DNA of 64,000 bases, taken from Alopecurus myosuroides (lineage: Eukaryota; Streptophyta; Magnoliopsida; Poales; Poaceae). The stretch covers positions 178,318,756 through 178,382,755 of the forward strand of contig CM054063.1 of the NCBI GenBank assembly GCA_028641055.1. Reading direction: 5' to 3'. Positions within the stretch are counted from its first letter, which is position 1; each line of letters starts with the position of its first letter. The position numbers and the translations under genes are program-made. The notes below the pieces were generated by a model that saw only the letters and a list, made by a program, of their open reading frames with translations, made no database searches and was not told where the DNA came from. Shown here one piece after another: positions 20,375 through 32,405 of this stretch.

Positions 20375-23300
20375 TGTAACACCTGGGGTGTTCCCCCTTA
20401 GTAGAAATTGGTTGTTTTTCTTTTTTGCATTGCATCACATGCATCATATGTATTGCACCATGTTTTTTTTTCAAAACAACTCAAAATTCAAACCACTTTA
20501 AACTTTCACACATGTCCAACATTCCCAATTTAAAAATTGCCAACTAAACCACTCAACTTGTTTTCAAATAGTTTGAAGTTGAAATTTATTTAAATTGCTT
20601 GTTAATAAAAATTTCCCTTTTGTCAAAACCCTAATGGCAAATTAAATTTCAAATCAATTCCTTCTTAATGGGCATGATCCAATTGTGGTTTAAAAATTAA
20701 CAACTTGCAAACTTTTAAGCTCACTAAGTTTTCTTAGTGTTTGGGTTTATTAAATAAAATTTGTCTATTTAAAAAAAAAATCAAATGAAACCCTATATGA
20801 ATTTCAAATACCAAAATTCAAACTAATTGTCATTTTTTTTTCAAATGGTTGAAAAATAAGTGAACCTACCTTTGTTGTTGCTGTTTTGTAAGCCAAATAA
20901 AAATATTTTATAAAAATTAAAACCCCAAAACCCCAACCTATTCTTTCTCTCTTCCATTTTCTTTTCTTACAAGCAAAAAAAAAGAGAAGGAGAAATAAAT
21001 AAAAGGGAAAAGGTGGGCTGAGCAGCCAGCCATTCTTTTTTTCCCTCAGCCCACTACCCAAAGCCCACCACTTAAGCCCGGTACCCTTTCAGTCGCTTTC
21101 TTCCTCCTCGAGCTGTCGTCAGCAGTACGAACCCCCTCCTCACCGTAAGATCATCTCCCCCCCTCCGATGCTGCTCTGTACAAGCACAAGCTCCCCATAA
21201 AACCTAGCCTACCCCTCTGCTTGCCCTAACCCTAGACCCTAACCTCTCGCCCTAGCGCCGCCATCTCTCCTTTCTCCCCCCCCCGATTTCCTTCTGTTTC
21301 TGAACCCCAAACTGTGCACCACCACCACTGCCTCCCGTCGCCCCACCGCCACGGTCACCTCGAGGCTGCACCGTTGTCGGGAATGGAACGAGGACTACGT
21401 CCTCGCCAAGTTTGCCGAAGAGTTCATAGCCAGGTACCCCCCCCCCCGATCTCGCTGATTCCATCCTCTGATCGTCGTCCGTTTCCAGTTTCCGGTTGTG
21501 CATGTTCGTCAGAACCCCAAATCGCGCAGCAGCAGTACGTGTTTGTTTTGGCTCGAGATGCATCAGCGATCTCGCAGCAGCGTAGTGGTAGGTTTCGTCG
21601 TGGTCGTGCTGAGGAACCTGGGATCGAATCCCTCCTGACGCGAGGCCTTATTTTCCTGTTCTGTCGCGAACTGAAGAAGAAGGCCTGCACTTTTGTTTCT
21701 GTCCAAATTTCAGTTAAGCTCGATGTTTACCTCTTCTTCTGTCCACCTAGTAGTGTATCACAACACACGAATCACCGCAGTGGCTTGGCACCACAGCGCG
21801 CGCAAGGCAGATCGCGGGATCGATCCCCCACGGCCGCAAGGCCCATTTTCTTCCTTTTAATCGCGCGCGGGGGGTAGGACCCACGGGTCAGTGAACCCCG
21901 AGGCCACATCACCTTCCACCCGCGCCCCGTGTGCGCCAGCGTATCCTGGGCCCGCTTGGCAGCGGCCCAGGGTCACTGTGGCTCGGTGCAACCCTGTTTT
22001 TTGGCGCTGCCCCTGTCCCTCTGTTTTTCTTCACAGCACAGCCCCTGCCTTTTACAAATTGAACCCTAAAATTTTAAATGGTAATAACTTTCAAACCCCA
22101 ACTCCAAACAATTCAAATTTTATATGTTTTCCATCTAAAATTTCATACTCTTTCCAAATATAACAATTGTTTTCTGTTTTGGATAAATAATATTAATGCA
22201 ACTACTTAATGCTTTAATTAAATCATTTAAATGGTGAAATTCATAACTTGCTCAATTAAATTCCAATTTCAACAAACAAAATATGTTTTCCACTCAAAAT
22301 GAAACCACCTTTCTGTTTATCAACTTTGTTTTGCATTTTGGGCAATTAAAATTAATGTTATTTAATAATTCTTAAAAATGACAAACTAAATGGTATAATT
22401 AATAACTTTCAAATGGTTGCTCCAAATTAAATACTCAAAACATGAAATCCATCCAAAATCAAATGCCACACTTGAATATCAACTTTGTTTTCTGGTTTGC
22501 AACAATTAAATTGGATACTTGCTTCACCTTCTAATTCATGCATTTAAATGTGGTAATGTGCTCAACTAAATCATTTAAAATTGTTTCTCAACCAATAAAG
22601 TATGTTTTCCAATCAGATTCATGTCATTAACATGTTCCTGCCATCCATATCTCTGTTTGCATCTTATCTTGTGCATTTTATATTTTGTTATGCATGTTCA
22701 TCTATATGACAACATATGGAATGTGTGGGATAATTAATTCCAACTGTTGCCCCATTCCATTTAAATTGCCTAACTCATCTACTTTATTGTTCGCCATGCT
22801 AAACAACAATTAAATTGATGGTTAGATAAACAACTTGAACCAATTCCTATTTCTCCGGACTCCGGTTCAGATTAAATTGCTTAAGTTGTTTCCCCTGTTG
22901 CATCTTGCCATGCCATGCATATGAAATAGGATCATGTTGGATCTTTTGCCGTAGTAGTAATTGTTGCATCCGGTGTTTGTTCCATGTTCGTTGCTTCTTC
23001 CCGGATAGGACGTTGAGATGATGTGAGCAACGACAAGTTCTGCGGATGTACCTCTACTTGCTGGATTCCAGGCAAGTATACTCACTTGCTGCCAAATGGC
23101 TGCCTTTCATCACTTGTTACCGATTCTTTCCGTTGTTCTTATTCTAGCTTGTTGATTCGATGCTTGTGTCTCGATCCTATTATATGTTTACCTTGCAGCC
23201 ATGATATAGCCTTTCCTTCCACTTCCTATTAACTGTTGTTTGTTTACCCTGTTGGCCTCGTGTCGTAGTTGCATGCTTAGTGTTGTTTGCGCTCAAGTCT

Positions 23301-23700
23301 TGTTGTCCGTCTTATCACCTGTTTAGTTTGATTAGTTGGGTTTCAATTCAATCAACAACATGTTAATGTTTTGGGTAATAATAATTTGATGATAAGGCAC
23401 CGGCAGGAGGCCCGGCGTGGTTTTGAAGCCTGCTAGTGTCGACCCTAATTAGGAAAAGGGTCTTGTCTACTGATCCATGATGAGCGCACTAACCGCATGT
23501 GGGAAGCGAGTATGGGCGCCCCCCTCAATTTGATTCGATTCGCATCTCGTCCAAATCGCCTCATTTAGTTCGGGTTTTCCATTTGCCGCATGCATGATCT
23601 TGCGAACCCAGGCCAGGGTGGAACTTTTGTAGTCGGCATTTAGGGAGAAACGTTCTTAGAGTGCTATGAGGGTCCCCTTTTCTTCGTGGGGCTTGATTAG
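20375..23700 (+). mobile_element. Element F: partial LTR of a gypsy-like element, orientation unproven
   Basis: Starts TGTAACACCTGGGGTG exactly where the RNase H reading of E ends, as expected for a TG-starting LTR. Base composition is AT-rich (20375-21060), then a GC-rich CpG block (21060-22010), then AT-rich, then mixed. The LTR of element A has the same plan, with a GC-rich leader in the middle. No protein domain, primer site or polypurine tract is visible. It is cut at 23701 by element C. The predicted target duplication is 'ttgta' (20370-20374), with its partner outside the window. Confidence 0.4.
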
Positions 23701-23869
23701 TGAAAGCTCATGATCCCTCTATTGATTTTGGTGATGATGATAACACGGATATATCCTATCTAACAATGTTGTTTAGACTGTGCAGCTAATATCTCAGGTG
23801 ATCATCTTTATATACTCATCAAAAGATCAAAGAGAAGAACTATATTCTGGAATTACTTCCACCGGATTT

Positions 23870-24470
23870 TTCAGATCACCGGCCGGAAATTCCGGATCTT
23901 AAAGGGCGGATTATCCGGCCCCCTCACCGGAAATTTCCGGCCCCCTTCCTGGCACTTTCGAAAACGTCTAAGTTCTTTTCTGCCCGCGCACAGATGCCAG
24001 GCCGGAAATTTGCCCCGGAAATTTCCGGTGCAAAAATCCGGCCCTCTTGGACTTAGCAAAAATTGGATCATTACAAGTTGCCCGCGCACAGAGATGGGGG
24101 CGGAATTTCTGCCCGGAAAATTCCGGGCCCGGATTTTTCAATTATCCGCCCCCCGGATATTTCAATATTCCGGTCTTCAAGTCCTTAGCAGAAATTTGCT
24201 AAGAAGGATTCTTCATTGGTCGATGCCCGCGCACAGAAGGTGGGGCAGAAATTTACCCCGGAAATTTCCGGAGCAAATATCCGGCCCCTGGTCCTTAGCA
24301 ATTTTCGTCAACCAGTTGTTGCCTGCGCACAGAGATGTGGGCGGAATATTGGGGCGGAATTTTCCGCCCCCGGATATTTCAAATATCCGCCCCCCGGAGA
24401 ATTCAAATTTCCGGCCAAGACACACCGGAAATTTCCGGCCTTTACTCCGGAATATTCCGGTCCCGCAGGA
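23870..24470 (+). repeat. Palindrome-rich tandem repeat block in the U3 region of the C LTR
   Basis: The motif CCGGAAATTTCCGG or a near form occurs at about 23930, 24015, 24257 and 24425. Related shorter or altered palindromes lie near 23882, 24113, 24354 and 24446. Four longer units share 'gcccgcgcacagagatg' (about 23980, 24080, 24225, 24321, some with changes). The block lies 30-630 bp upstream of the TATA box, an enhancer-like position. Confidence 0.75.
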
Positions 24471-24497
24471 CTGCAACGGTCAGATTTTGGAGGAGCC

Positions 24498-24505
24498 TAT
24501 AAATA
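24498..24505 (+). promoter_or_regulatory. TATA box of the C LTR
   Basis: TATAAATA in 'gagcctataaatagctg'. The transcript would begin near 24530, followed by a pyrimidine-rich leader. Confidence 0.7.
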
Positions 24506-25210
24506 GCTGTCTTCTTCCTCTAGATAGGTAGCTCGTCCATTCCTCTCTCTCCTCCATTGTTGTTGAGCTCAAAACGCCCCGGTCTCCCTCCTCCTCCAAC
24601 CAAACTCGATGCCCTTCAAGGATCTCATGGAGGAGGACTAGATCTACCTTTCCACCAAGCCAAAACGTGTGTACCCACACCACAACTCTTGGGATCTTGT
24701 AATATCTTGGTTGCTTTGTCATCCAAGGGAAACCCTAGTGCTTGTAGCTTCCACCTTGTAGCAAGAAGCTTCGATTGTTGAGAGCCTCCATCTCACTTGT
24801 GGAGTAGCCTCAACCCCTTGTAAAGGTTTGGTCAACGCCTTCAAGTCGACCTCATAGTGGAAACGAGAATCTCCCTCACCGGAGAAGCTCAAGGAGAACA
24901 AGGTGTGCACATCCGTGCTATTGAGGAGCGCCTAGGTGGCTCCCCACCTCTCCAACGTAGACGTACTTCTTTTAAGAAGGAACTACGGGAAACATATCCT
25001 TGTCTCCGTGTTTTCACTTGTTGTTATCTTGTACCGTTCCTTTATTTCCGCTGCTACTTGCTTCGTATCACCTAGGGTACTCACTTAGTTGCACATTTAG
25101 GTAATCAAGCATTTACTTTCTTAAAAGCCCCCATTAAAAGTGAAAAAGAAGTAAAATTTGTAGGTCACCTATTCACCCCCCCCCTCTAGTTGACCATATT
25201 GCACTTTCAA

Positions 25211-25224
25211 TTGGTATCAGAGCC
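25211..25224 (+). other. Primer binding site of element C
   Basis: 'ttggtatcagagcc' directly after the LTR end; it contains the full TGGTATCAGAGCC match to tRNA-Met. Confidence 0.9.
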
Positions 25225-25262
25225 TCGGCTCTTTTATCGAGCTTAACCGCCTAAGAGTAATC

Positions 25263-27893
25263 ATGGTCAACGGGGATGATCCCGAATCTTCTAAGGAGGA
25301 GCTCTCCAAAATGGCCGACACTATAGCCAACCTTGAGACAACGGTTTGTACCATTCAAACCCAATTGTCCAAGGTTAGCTCTAGTGTGGGCTCGGAGGTT
25401 TCCTCCATCAAGAAGATGTTGGAGAACATGATGGGTAGAACCAAGGAGCCGTCTCACTCTCCCCATGTCACCGATGAGGATAGTTCGGATGAGGAAACAA
25501 ATCCGGATATTTCCGAAATCGAAGAAAACATTGCCAAAGCTAAGGCTAAAGCCGCACAAAAGGCTAAAGCGAAAGCTAAGGAGAGTGACGATGGCTCCAA
25601 GTCTCAAACGGCTAATGGTTCAGGGTCCAATTCAAAAGTTCCACCACCACAAAACTATGATTCTATCCACCCAATCGTTTCCATGCCACACATCCTTAAT
25701 GTTGGAGTTCCACCCATCCTTAACACTAACGAATTTTCCTCTTGGAAGTTTGAAATGGAATCTCACATTTCAGGATCGTGTACGGCATTGTGGAGAAGCG
25801 TGATCCATGGATTTCATCCTCATGATCCAAGAAACTTGACTCCAAGAGAGGATGTTGAATCTCAACTCAACAAAACTGCTCTTGTTATTATCCAGAAGGC
25901 TCTCCCAAGGGAGCATCTCACTCACATCCGCGGTTGCAAGACCGCCAAGGAAGCTTGGGACAAACTTGATACCTTGTTTCAAGGAAATGCTAGTATTCAG
26001 TCTTCCAAGTATGATGTGGCCATTGACAACTCCGAGAACTTCGTTATGCAAGAGGATGAGACTCCTGAAGAGCTCTATAGACGAGTTGTCACTCTCGCCA
26101 ATCAACTGAGAGACTTTGGCAAGGAAGAGATCACCGATGAATGGATAAAGAGGAAGTTCGTCAAGGCTATCACACCCTTCGAGAAGAATCTCGCCACTAG
26201 CATCCGGACAAGAGCGGACTACAATACTCTCAACTCCATTGGTGTTCTTAGTGAGTTCATCGCAATCTCTCTCTCACACAAGAGTGCGGATGATGCTCTA
26301 GCTCGCTCTAGAGGGATAGGAAAGTCTCCCAACCTTGCATTGAAGTCAAAGGCAATGGCTCGAGTTGATGAAAGTGAAGAAGATGATGAGGAGGAGGAAG
26401 ACTATGAAGATACTTACACAGGAGCTCACAAGTGCATTGCCCTTGCTATGCATGGATATTGGAAGAGATGGGAAGCTCACAAGACCGGATCTCCAAGGCC
26501 TCCACGAAACATGAACTACAAGAAGAAGGGGGAGCAACCAAGGACATGCTATAATTGTGGTAGCGCTAACCACTTCGTGAAGGAGTGCCCCTTTGAGCCA
26601 AGAGAAGAAAACGAAGGCAAGCTCATTCGCAAGAACAAGACCAAGCCTCCTCAAAACAAGAACTTTGCAAGGAAGGTGCCAAGAGCTCTCTACGTTCAAG
26701 AAGGGGCGGTTCTTGAGACTTACATCTCCGGAGATGAAGGAGAAGATGAGGTAGTTGGAGTTGCTCACATCGCCAAGGCCACCGCATCATCACCTTCGAT
26801 CTCTCTATTCGAATCCCCCAATGAGAATGTGGCTACCCGACCTACATGTCTTATGGCAAAAGCCACTTCGGTATGCTCTCCCAACTCCAAGACCATTGTC
26901 ACTAACCCTCCTTCGTTATTGGATTGTGTTGAAAATGCTTGTGAGGAGGATAGTGAGTCTAATGATTTAAGCATATGGCTCTCTAGCCTTAAGGGTGAGA
27001 CTAAGGAAAAGGTGAACTCCCTTTTGAGGCAACTTGATGAGGCTAACTCTCTTGTTGATGAAAAGGAGGAGATCATCATGACCTTAGAAAGCCATGGAGG
27101 TCACACTTGCAATGAGCAAGAGCTTGAAAAAGCTCTTGATAATGAGCGTTCCATTCGTGCCTCACTTGAGGAGAAATTGTCTTGTCTTGAAGAAAACTTT
27201 GCCATAAGTGTCTCTAAGCTTAGGAAGGAAAATGCTCAATCTCTTGCCTTAATTAAAACTCTTGAGCATGAAGAATTGAAGCTAGGAATTGCTCACGAGG
27301 AACTTGGTACTCGTTATGAAAAACTTGAAAAGGAGTTCATGTCTCTTAAGGAAATTCATGACAAGTTAACCAAATCTCGTGACAATCTTCTAGCTCAACA
27401 ATCAAACAAGCAAGTTGTATCCACTTCACTTTCTAGCTTGAATGTCTTGTCTAGCAATGCTTGTAGTACAACTAACCTTGTAGGAAATGATAAGAGTTCC
27501 CATGAGATTGCTTCTCAACGTGCCAACAATGGAAAGGAGGGACTTGGCTATATAGCCAAGTCAAAGAAGAAGTACAAGAAGAAGAACAAGAAGAGAGTCA
27601 CCTCTTCCTCACAAGAAGTAAGATTTGTGAAAGAGGGAGAGGTGACCAAAGGGAAGGAGACCAACACCATTGTGGGTGGTGAGACCTCTAGGGGGAGCAC
27701 CACTCACAATAACTTTGCCGGGAAATATAATCCATCTTATGTTCTTATGAAGTCTAGAGATGGTCATGTATATGCTAAATATGTTGGTACTTCTTATGGT
27801 GACGATTATCATTGGAGTATTTGGGTTCCTAAGACCCTTGTCGCTAACATGAGAGGACCCATTCAAAGATGGGTCCCTAAATCAAGCAACTAA
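25263..27893 (+). CDS. gag: Gag polyprotein of element C (876 aa)
   Basis: Uninterrupted ORF starting 40 bp after the primer site (MVNGDDPESS). Order: N-terminal coiled coil (about 10-60); Lys/Ala-rich stretch; UBN2-type gag domain from about 160 ('NEFSSWKFEMESHISGS') to about 340; acidic run (EEDDEEEEDYED, about 368-380); CCHC zinc knuckle CYNCGSANHFVKEC (about 429-442), which should bind RNA; and a long Leu/Glu-rich coiled coil (about 590-720) before a Lys-rich tail ending IQRWVPKSSN. The protein would build the virus-like particle that packages the RNA. At 876 aa it is far longer than classical copia gag, as in SIRE-type elements. It has no break, although pol is damaged. Pol lies in the +1 frame after the gag stop. 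Confidence 0.85.
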   Translation: MVNGDDPESSKEELSKMADTIANLETTVCTIQTQLSKVSSSVGSEVSSIKKMLENMMGRTKEPSHSPHVTDEDSSDEETNPDISEIEENIAKAKAKAAQKAKAKAKESDDGSKSQTANGSGSNSKVPPPQNYDSIHPIVSMPHILNVGVPPILNTNEFSSWKFEMESHISGSCTALWRSVIHGFHPHDPRNLTPREDVESQLNKTALVIIQKALPREHLTHIRGCKTAKEAWDKLDTLFQGNASIQSSKYDVAIDNSENFVMQEDETPEELYRRVVTLANQLRDFGKEEITDEWIKRKFVKAITPFEKNLATSIRTRADYNTLNSIGVLSEFIAISLSHKSADDALARSRGIGKSPNLALKSKAMARVDESEEDDEEEEDYEDTYTGAHKCIALAMHGYWKRWEAHKTGSPRPPRNMNYKKKGEQPRTCYNCGSANHFVKECPFEPREENEGKLIRKNKTKPPQNKNFARKVPRALYVQEGAVLETYISGDEGEDEVVGVAHIAKATASSPSISLFESPNENVATRPTCLMAKATSVCSPNSKTIVTNPPSLLDCVENACEEDSESNDLSIWLSSLKGETKEKVNSLLRQLDEANSLVDEKEEIIMTLESHGGHTCNEQELEKALDNERSIRASLEEKLSCLEENFAISVSKLRKENAQSLALIKTLEHEELKLGIAHEELGTRYEKLEKEFMSLKEIHDKLTKSRDNLLAQQSNKQVVSTSLSSLNVLSSNACSTTNLVGNDKSSHEIASQRANNGKEGLGYIAKSKKKYKKKNKKRVTSSSQEVRFVKEGEVTKGKETNTIVGGETSRGSTTHNNFAGKYNPSYVLMKSRDGHVYAKYVGTSYGDDYHWSIWVPKTLVANMRGPIQRWVPKSSN

Positions 27894-27903
27894 TCTATTG
27901 TAG

Positions 27904-30486
27904 GGAAGTGCTTCCGGTTCGAGCAAATGGACGGTGGATAGTGGTGCATCCCAACATATGACCGGAAGCAATGACGCAATGAGTGATATTCATCCTCCAT
28001 TACCTCATCTCAATTGCGTTACTATTGGTGACAACTCCGAACTAAAGGTATTGGGACGAGGCAAGGTAGCAATCTCAAATGACTTGTAAATTGAGAATGT
28101 TCTTCTTGTTGAGTCCCTTGGCTACAATCTCATCTCGGTTCTTCAACTTGCTAAAAGTGGTTTTACCTCTTTCTTTAATAAGGAGAATGTTATTATCAAT
28201 TGGGAAACGACTCTTAAAGTAGCCTTTGTTGGGCATGTCGAGAACGGCATGTATGTAGTGGACTTCTCCAAAGGAGACACGTGTGCCGCGACATGCCTAA
28301 TGGCTAAAGTTGATGTGGGTTGGCTATGGCATCGCCGGTTAGCCCACACCAATATGAGGACGTTGCATGACCTTCAAAGTGGCAATCACGTTCTAGGACT
28401 AACAAATGCTAAGTTTGCCAAAGATCGTGTGTGTAGCTCTTGCGTTCTAGGAAAGCAACATGGAGAAGCACATCCCACCAAGACGAACATCACTACATCA
28501 AGAATCCTCGATCTCATTCACTTGGACCTCTTTGGTCCTCTATCATATGATAGTCTTGGAGGCAAGAAGTATTGCTTGGTGATTGTGGATGATTACTCAC
28601 GATATTGTTGGGTGTACTTCTTCAAGAGAAAGAGTGAGACTCAAAAGCGGGTCATCGAGTTCATCACTTTGGTGGAAAGACAACATAATACAAGCATCAT
28701 GGCTATCCGGAGTGATAATGGCTCCGAGTTCAAGAACTACACCGTTGAGGGATTTCTTAGTGAGGAAGGCATTGCTCATCAATATTCCACTCCCTACACT
28801 CCTCAACAAAATGGTGTGGTGGAGAGAAAGAATCGGACTCTTATGGATGCGGCTCGAACCATGATTGCGGAGTTCTCTTCTCCTTATAACTTTTGGGCCG
28901 AGGCCGTCTCCACCGCTTGTCATGCTAGCAACCGATTATATCTCTGCAGGATCTTGAACAAGACCCCCTATGAGATTCTCACGGGCAAGAAGCCGGATGT
29001 TTCATACTTCAAGGTCTTTGGATGCAAATGCTTCATTCGCAAAAGAGGGAAACGCTTGTCAAAGTTCGAGACTAAATCCTATGAGGGTATCTTTGTTGGT
29101 TATGCCACAAACTCACACGCCTATAGAGTCTACAACAAGTCCACCGGACAAGTTGAAGAAGCTATAGACGTGGTGTTAGATGAGGATAATGGGTCCCAAG
29201 GGGGCCGTATAGATCATGGTTTTGTAGGAGATGCAATTCCTCCCATCGTCATAAGAAGAATGGGGATTGGTGAAATAATCCCCATTGAGGGACACCGGAT
29301 GACGGAGGGAGAAGGACTATGCTCTACTCAAGTGGAGCCATTGACTACATCCATTGATAACCATGCTACCCAACAAGATGCACCAAACCCTCATGCCTCA
29401 CCACAAGGCCAAGCTAACAATCAAGGCCAAGTTCATGATGAAGGCCGAGCTCACAATGAAGAACAAGATACACATGGTGATGATGCAATTCATCACATGA
29501 GGGATCCACCTCCCATCAATGATCAAGACCAAGGTGGACATGTCTCCGACGATGAAGGTGATGATCAAGTCCTATCCAAGGAAACTTTGGAGGAGATGCT
29601 AGCTCATAGAGCAAAGAGAAGGCTAGATAATCTTGCTCGTGCCGGTCACACGGAGGATATGATTCTTGGACAAGTTCGTGGAAGGGTCGTCACAAGGAGG
29701 CAACTAGCGGACTTTAGCAAAGCTCATGAATTTGTCTCGCACATTGAGCCAAAGAAGGTCTATGAAGCTCTTGAAGATCAAGATTGGCTTGAAGCTATGC
29801 ACGATGAACTCAACAATTTCGAGCGCAACAAAGTGTGGAAATTGGTTCCAAGGCCCAAGGATTGCAAGAACGTCATCGACACTAAGTGGATCTTCAAGAA
29901 CAAACAAGACAAGGACGGCATCGTCATCCGCAACAAGGCTAGATTGGTGGCTCAAGGCTTCTCTCAAGTCGAAGGTGTCGATTTCGGTGAAACATTCGCT
30001 CCCGTTGCTCGTCTTGAATCTATTCGTATCTTACTTGCATATGCCTCTCATCATAACTTCAAATTGCAACAAATGGATGTTAAAAGTGCTTTTTTGAATG
30101 GTCCCATCCATGAGTTGGTTTATGTCAAGCAACCTCCGGGTTTCGAAGATCCCAACCACCCCGATCATGTCTACAAACTCGATAAGGCGCTATATGGGCT
30201 TAAACAAGCTCCACGTGCGTGGTACGAACACCTTAAAGAGTTTTTGGTAGATCGAGGGTTCAATGTTGGTTTAATCGATCCCACCCTTTTCACCAAAAAG
30301 GTCGGAGGCGACTTGTTCATATGCCAACTCTATGTGGATGATATCATCTTTGGTTCCACTAACGTTGCATTCAATGATGAGTTTTGCAAGCTTATGACGG
30401 ACAAGTTCGAGATGTCTATGATGGGAGAATTGGAGTATTTTCTTGGCTTTGAGATCAAGCAACATCCCGAAGGCACATTTATCAAG
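27904..30486 (+). pseudogene. pol: Element C pol: protease, integrase, RT; nonsense codon and 3' truncation
   Basis: The frame opens after the TAG at 27901-27903. Protease: WTVDSGASQHM at about 27928. TAA at 28087-28089 is in frame and ends the first segment. The remainder is open from 28090 (first ATG 28249). Integrase zinc region: [20 protein letters not shown] (28330-28470). Catalytic triad: Asp in HLDLFGP (about 28519), Asp in IRSDNGSEF (about 28708), Glu in VVERKNRT (about 28819). RT runs from about 29870, with [10 protein letters not shown] and the catalytic YVDD at 30331-30342. At 30487 the reading enters element B and runs on as unrelated sequence to 30615, so RNase H is missing here. 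The order PR-IN-RT identifies Ty1/copia. Inactive in this form. Confidence 0.85.
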
Positions 30487-30934
30487 TGTCAGACCCCGGA
30501 CCCGGAGATATACACACTGTTATGTGCTCCTAGCCATGGACTCACAAGGGCTTCAGGGTTACCAGCCCCGGCCGCAACAAACAACGGCAGGCAGACCGGA
30601 TTCATCGGCACGTAGTCCGGATCCCCGGTCTACTACTCCTTGTATCCATGCTAGTCATAACCAAATATGCATACCCAAGCGTCCACGAGTCGGATGAAAC
30701 TGAAGGAACGGGATCAAAGTTATATAGAGCTGCTATGTGTCCAGAAAGTGCAACAACAATCGAGGGTTACTGGGGTTACCTCGCCCCAGGCCGATCAAAT
30801 CGACAGGCGGGCTCGGACATGGATCATCGGCTCCACAACCCCTCGACTGCGACAACTATGCAGGCATAGCCAAAACTGTATAACAATGAGCTCGGAACCA
30901 ACAACCGATCAAAGCAGTACTCTAAACATGAAGC

Positions 30935-30940
30935 TTTATT
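30935..30940 (-). terminator. Polyadenylation signal of B, 3' LTR
   Basis: Plus 'tttatt' reads AATAAA on the minus strand, in 'gtttaataaagcttc', about 450 bp before the LTR end. The counterpart is at 54816-54821. Confidence 0.4.
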
Positions 30941-32400
30941 AAACAAGTGTTACTAGAGTATAGCTTACAAACAGAGGTCACACGACCCAACATTACATCA
31001 GACAACAGAAAGCAAATTATGTTGCTAATCAACAAGAATCAAAAAGGCCTAAGAGGCCGCAACATAAGGCGACGTCCCAGCCCATAGATTCCAGGCTGCT
31101 ACCTGGGAACCCCGAACTACTCGTCGATGTCCACGTCGAGACACCACCGAACTGAGGAACTCCACCTGAACCAAGTTGAAGCAAACATGAGTACGGGAGG
31201 TACTCAACAAGACTTAGTTAACCTATTATATATCTGCTTCTTTTAGAAAGAGTTATGAAGGTTGTTTTGCGTAAAGCCATCTTTATTTTCCAAGTTGAGG
31301 GAGGAATAGCACGTCTCATGGAGTATTTTGAAAACAGATGAGAAAGTTGTTCAACTACTGAAATCATCATCTTTTTAATCCACCAACTCATATCAGCACC
31401 TCGTGCTTCAAAGATCACCTCCTCAAGTTGTTCCGATAACTCAATCTACAAGGTAACCCCTCTCGGCATCTCCGAGGAGGCATCCTTCATTCGTTATCAA
31501 CAAGTTTTAATCCTTCCGTTCAAGTTATCTATGATCATAGAATCCGTCACCAAGTCGTCCTTAACCGCGGACACGGCTTTTTGAAAAGATTTAACCCTGC
31601 AGGGGTGTACAACTTTAACCACACGTGCCAACCAACTCTTAATGCCAGACATTAGCACTATTCCGGGAAGTGCCGGCAGATGGAGGTTGACCACGACCTT
31701 TCCCTTGCTTCGCCTATTCCATGAGTCGCTCCGAGTAGAGATGGTCCGCCAATAGGGAGTGGCCATCTCCTGCCGGGTCTCTATCGTTGTGCGCAATGCT
31801 CGACGGTTACCTACCCGCAGAGCGCCGATACATCGCCACGTCCTAGTTTTGAAAAGGTTTTAATATCCCCGCAAATCCAAATGGAAAGCCCGAACTAGGC
31901 AACTCATGGAACAAACTAGGCAAGTTGAGACCGAGGGGAATCCAATCCCCGTGTGGATGCACGCTCAGTCTTGGCTCGAAGACGAGAACTCGCTCCTAGG
32001 GGCATGAAAGAGACAACCACCACAGCCCCTCTGTGATCTCGTCATCCACACCTTTAAATCATATAATCAAATTCTCTTAACTTTCCACAACATACTACCA
32101 TACTAGATTCATTCGCGGCTCTGATTCATCAACCGGATGGAGCAGAGATAACAGGCATGTATGACTAAGCATGGCATATTTGAGGCTATGGCGATACACA
32201 CAAACAAATCCTATGTCTGCTAGGAGCATTGAATCATGATATCTGGGTTATGCAAATAATAGGATAACTCTATCTATTGACTCAAGATACATTGGAACCG
32301 AATGCATTTGTACGAGAATGAAAAGTCTTTCGAAATCATATATGGGAAGATAAGAGGTTATGCTTGCCTTGCTTCAAGAAAACCAGAGAGAGTCTTCGGG

Positions 32401-32405
32401 AATAA
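32401..32405 (+). repeat. Target-site duplication of A copy 1, left
   Basis: 'aataa' directly before the A LTR start. Its partner is 48961-48965. Confidence 0.85.

Larger units (their letters stand above)
23701..25209 (+). repeat. Element C 5' LTR (about 1509 bp)
   Basis: TGAAAGCTCATGATCCC.. to ..CATATTGCACTTTCA, followed by the primer site. It contains a palindrome-rich block (23870-24470) and a TATA box (24498-24505). The start is inferred from similarity to the general SIRE LTR form; the partner LTR is not in the window. Confidence 0.65.
23701..30486 (+). mobile_element. Element C: SIRE-like Ty1/copia retrotransposon, 5' portion
   Basis: 5' LTR 23701-25209, tRNA-Met-type primer site, a large gag, and pol in the copia order protease-integrase-RT. 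It is cut within the RT/RNase H junction at 30487 by the end of element B. The RNase H end and the 3' LTR must lie beyond the B/A nest. Flank 'attag' (23696-23700) is the predicted target duplication. The long coiled-coil gag and LTR end (..cctctagttgaccat..ttca) suggest the SIRE/Maximus lineage. Lineage is inferred. Confidence 0.8.
30487..32405 (-). repeat. Element B 3' LTR, left piece
   Basis: Begins TGTCAGACCCCGGACCCGG (the LTR 3' end on the minus strand) and ends at the AATAA target site of A. It matches 54368-56286 with about two differences in 1919 bp (for example near 30726 and 31058). It contains a minus-strand AATAAA. Confidence 0.8.

Noticed and set aside
23870..24470. Regularly spaced palindromes as a CRISPR-like array
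   Set aside because: Eukaryotic LTR context, irregular spacing, degenerate units and no cas genes.
24010..24531. 173-aa ORF (and antisense partner) in the C LTR
   Set aside because: It reads through the palindromic repeats upstream of the TATA box. Repetitive composition explains the lack of stops.
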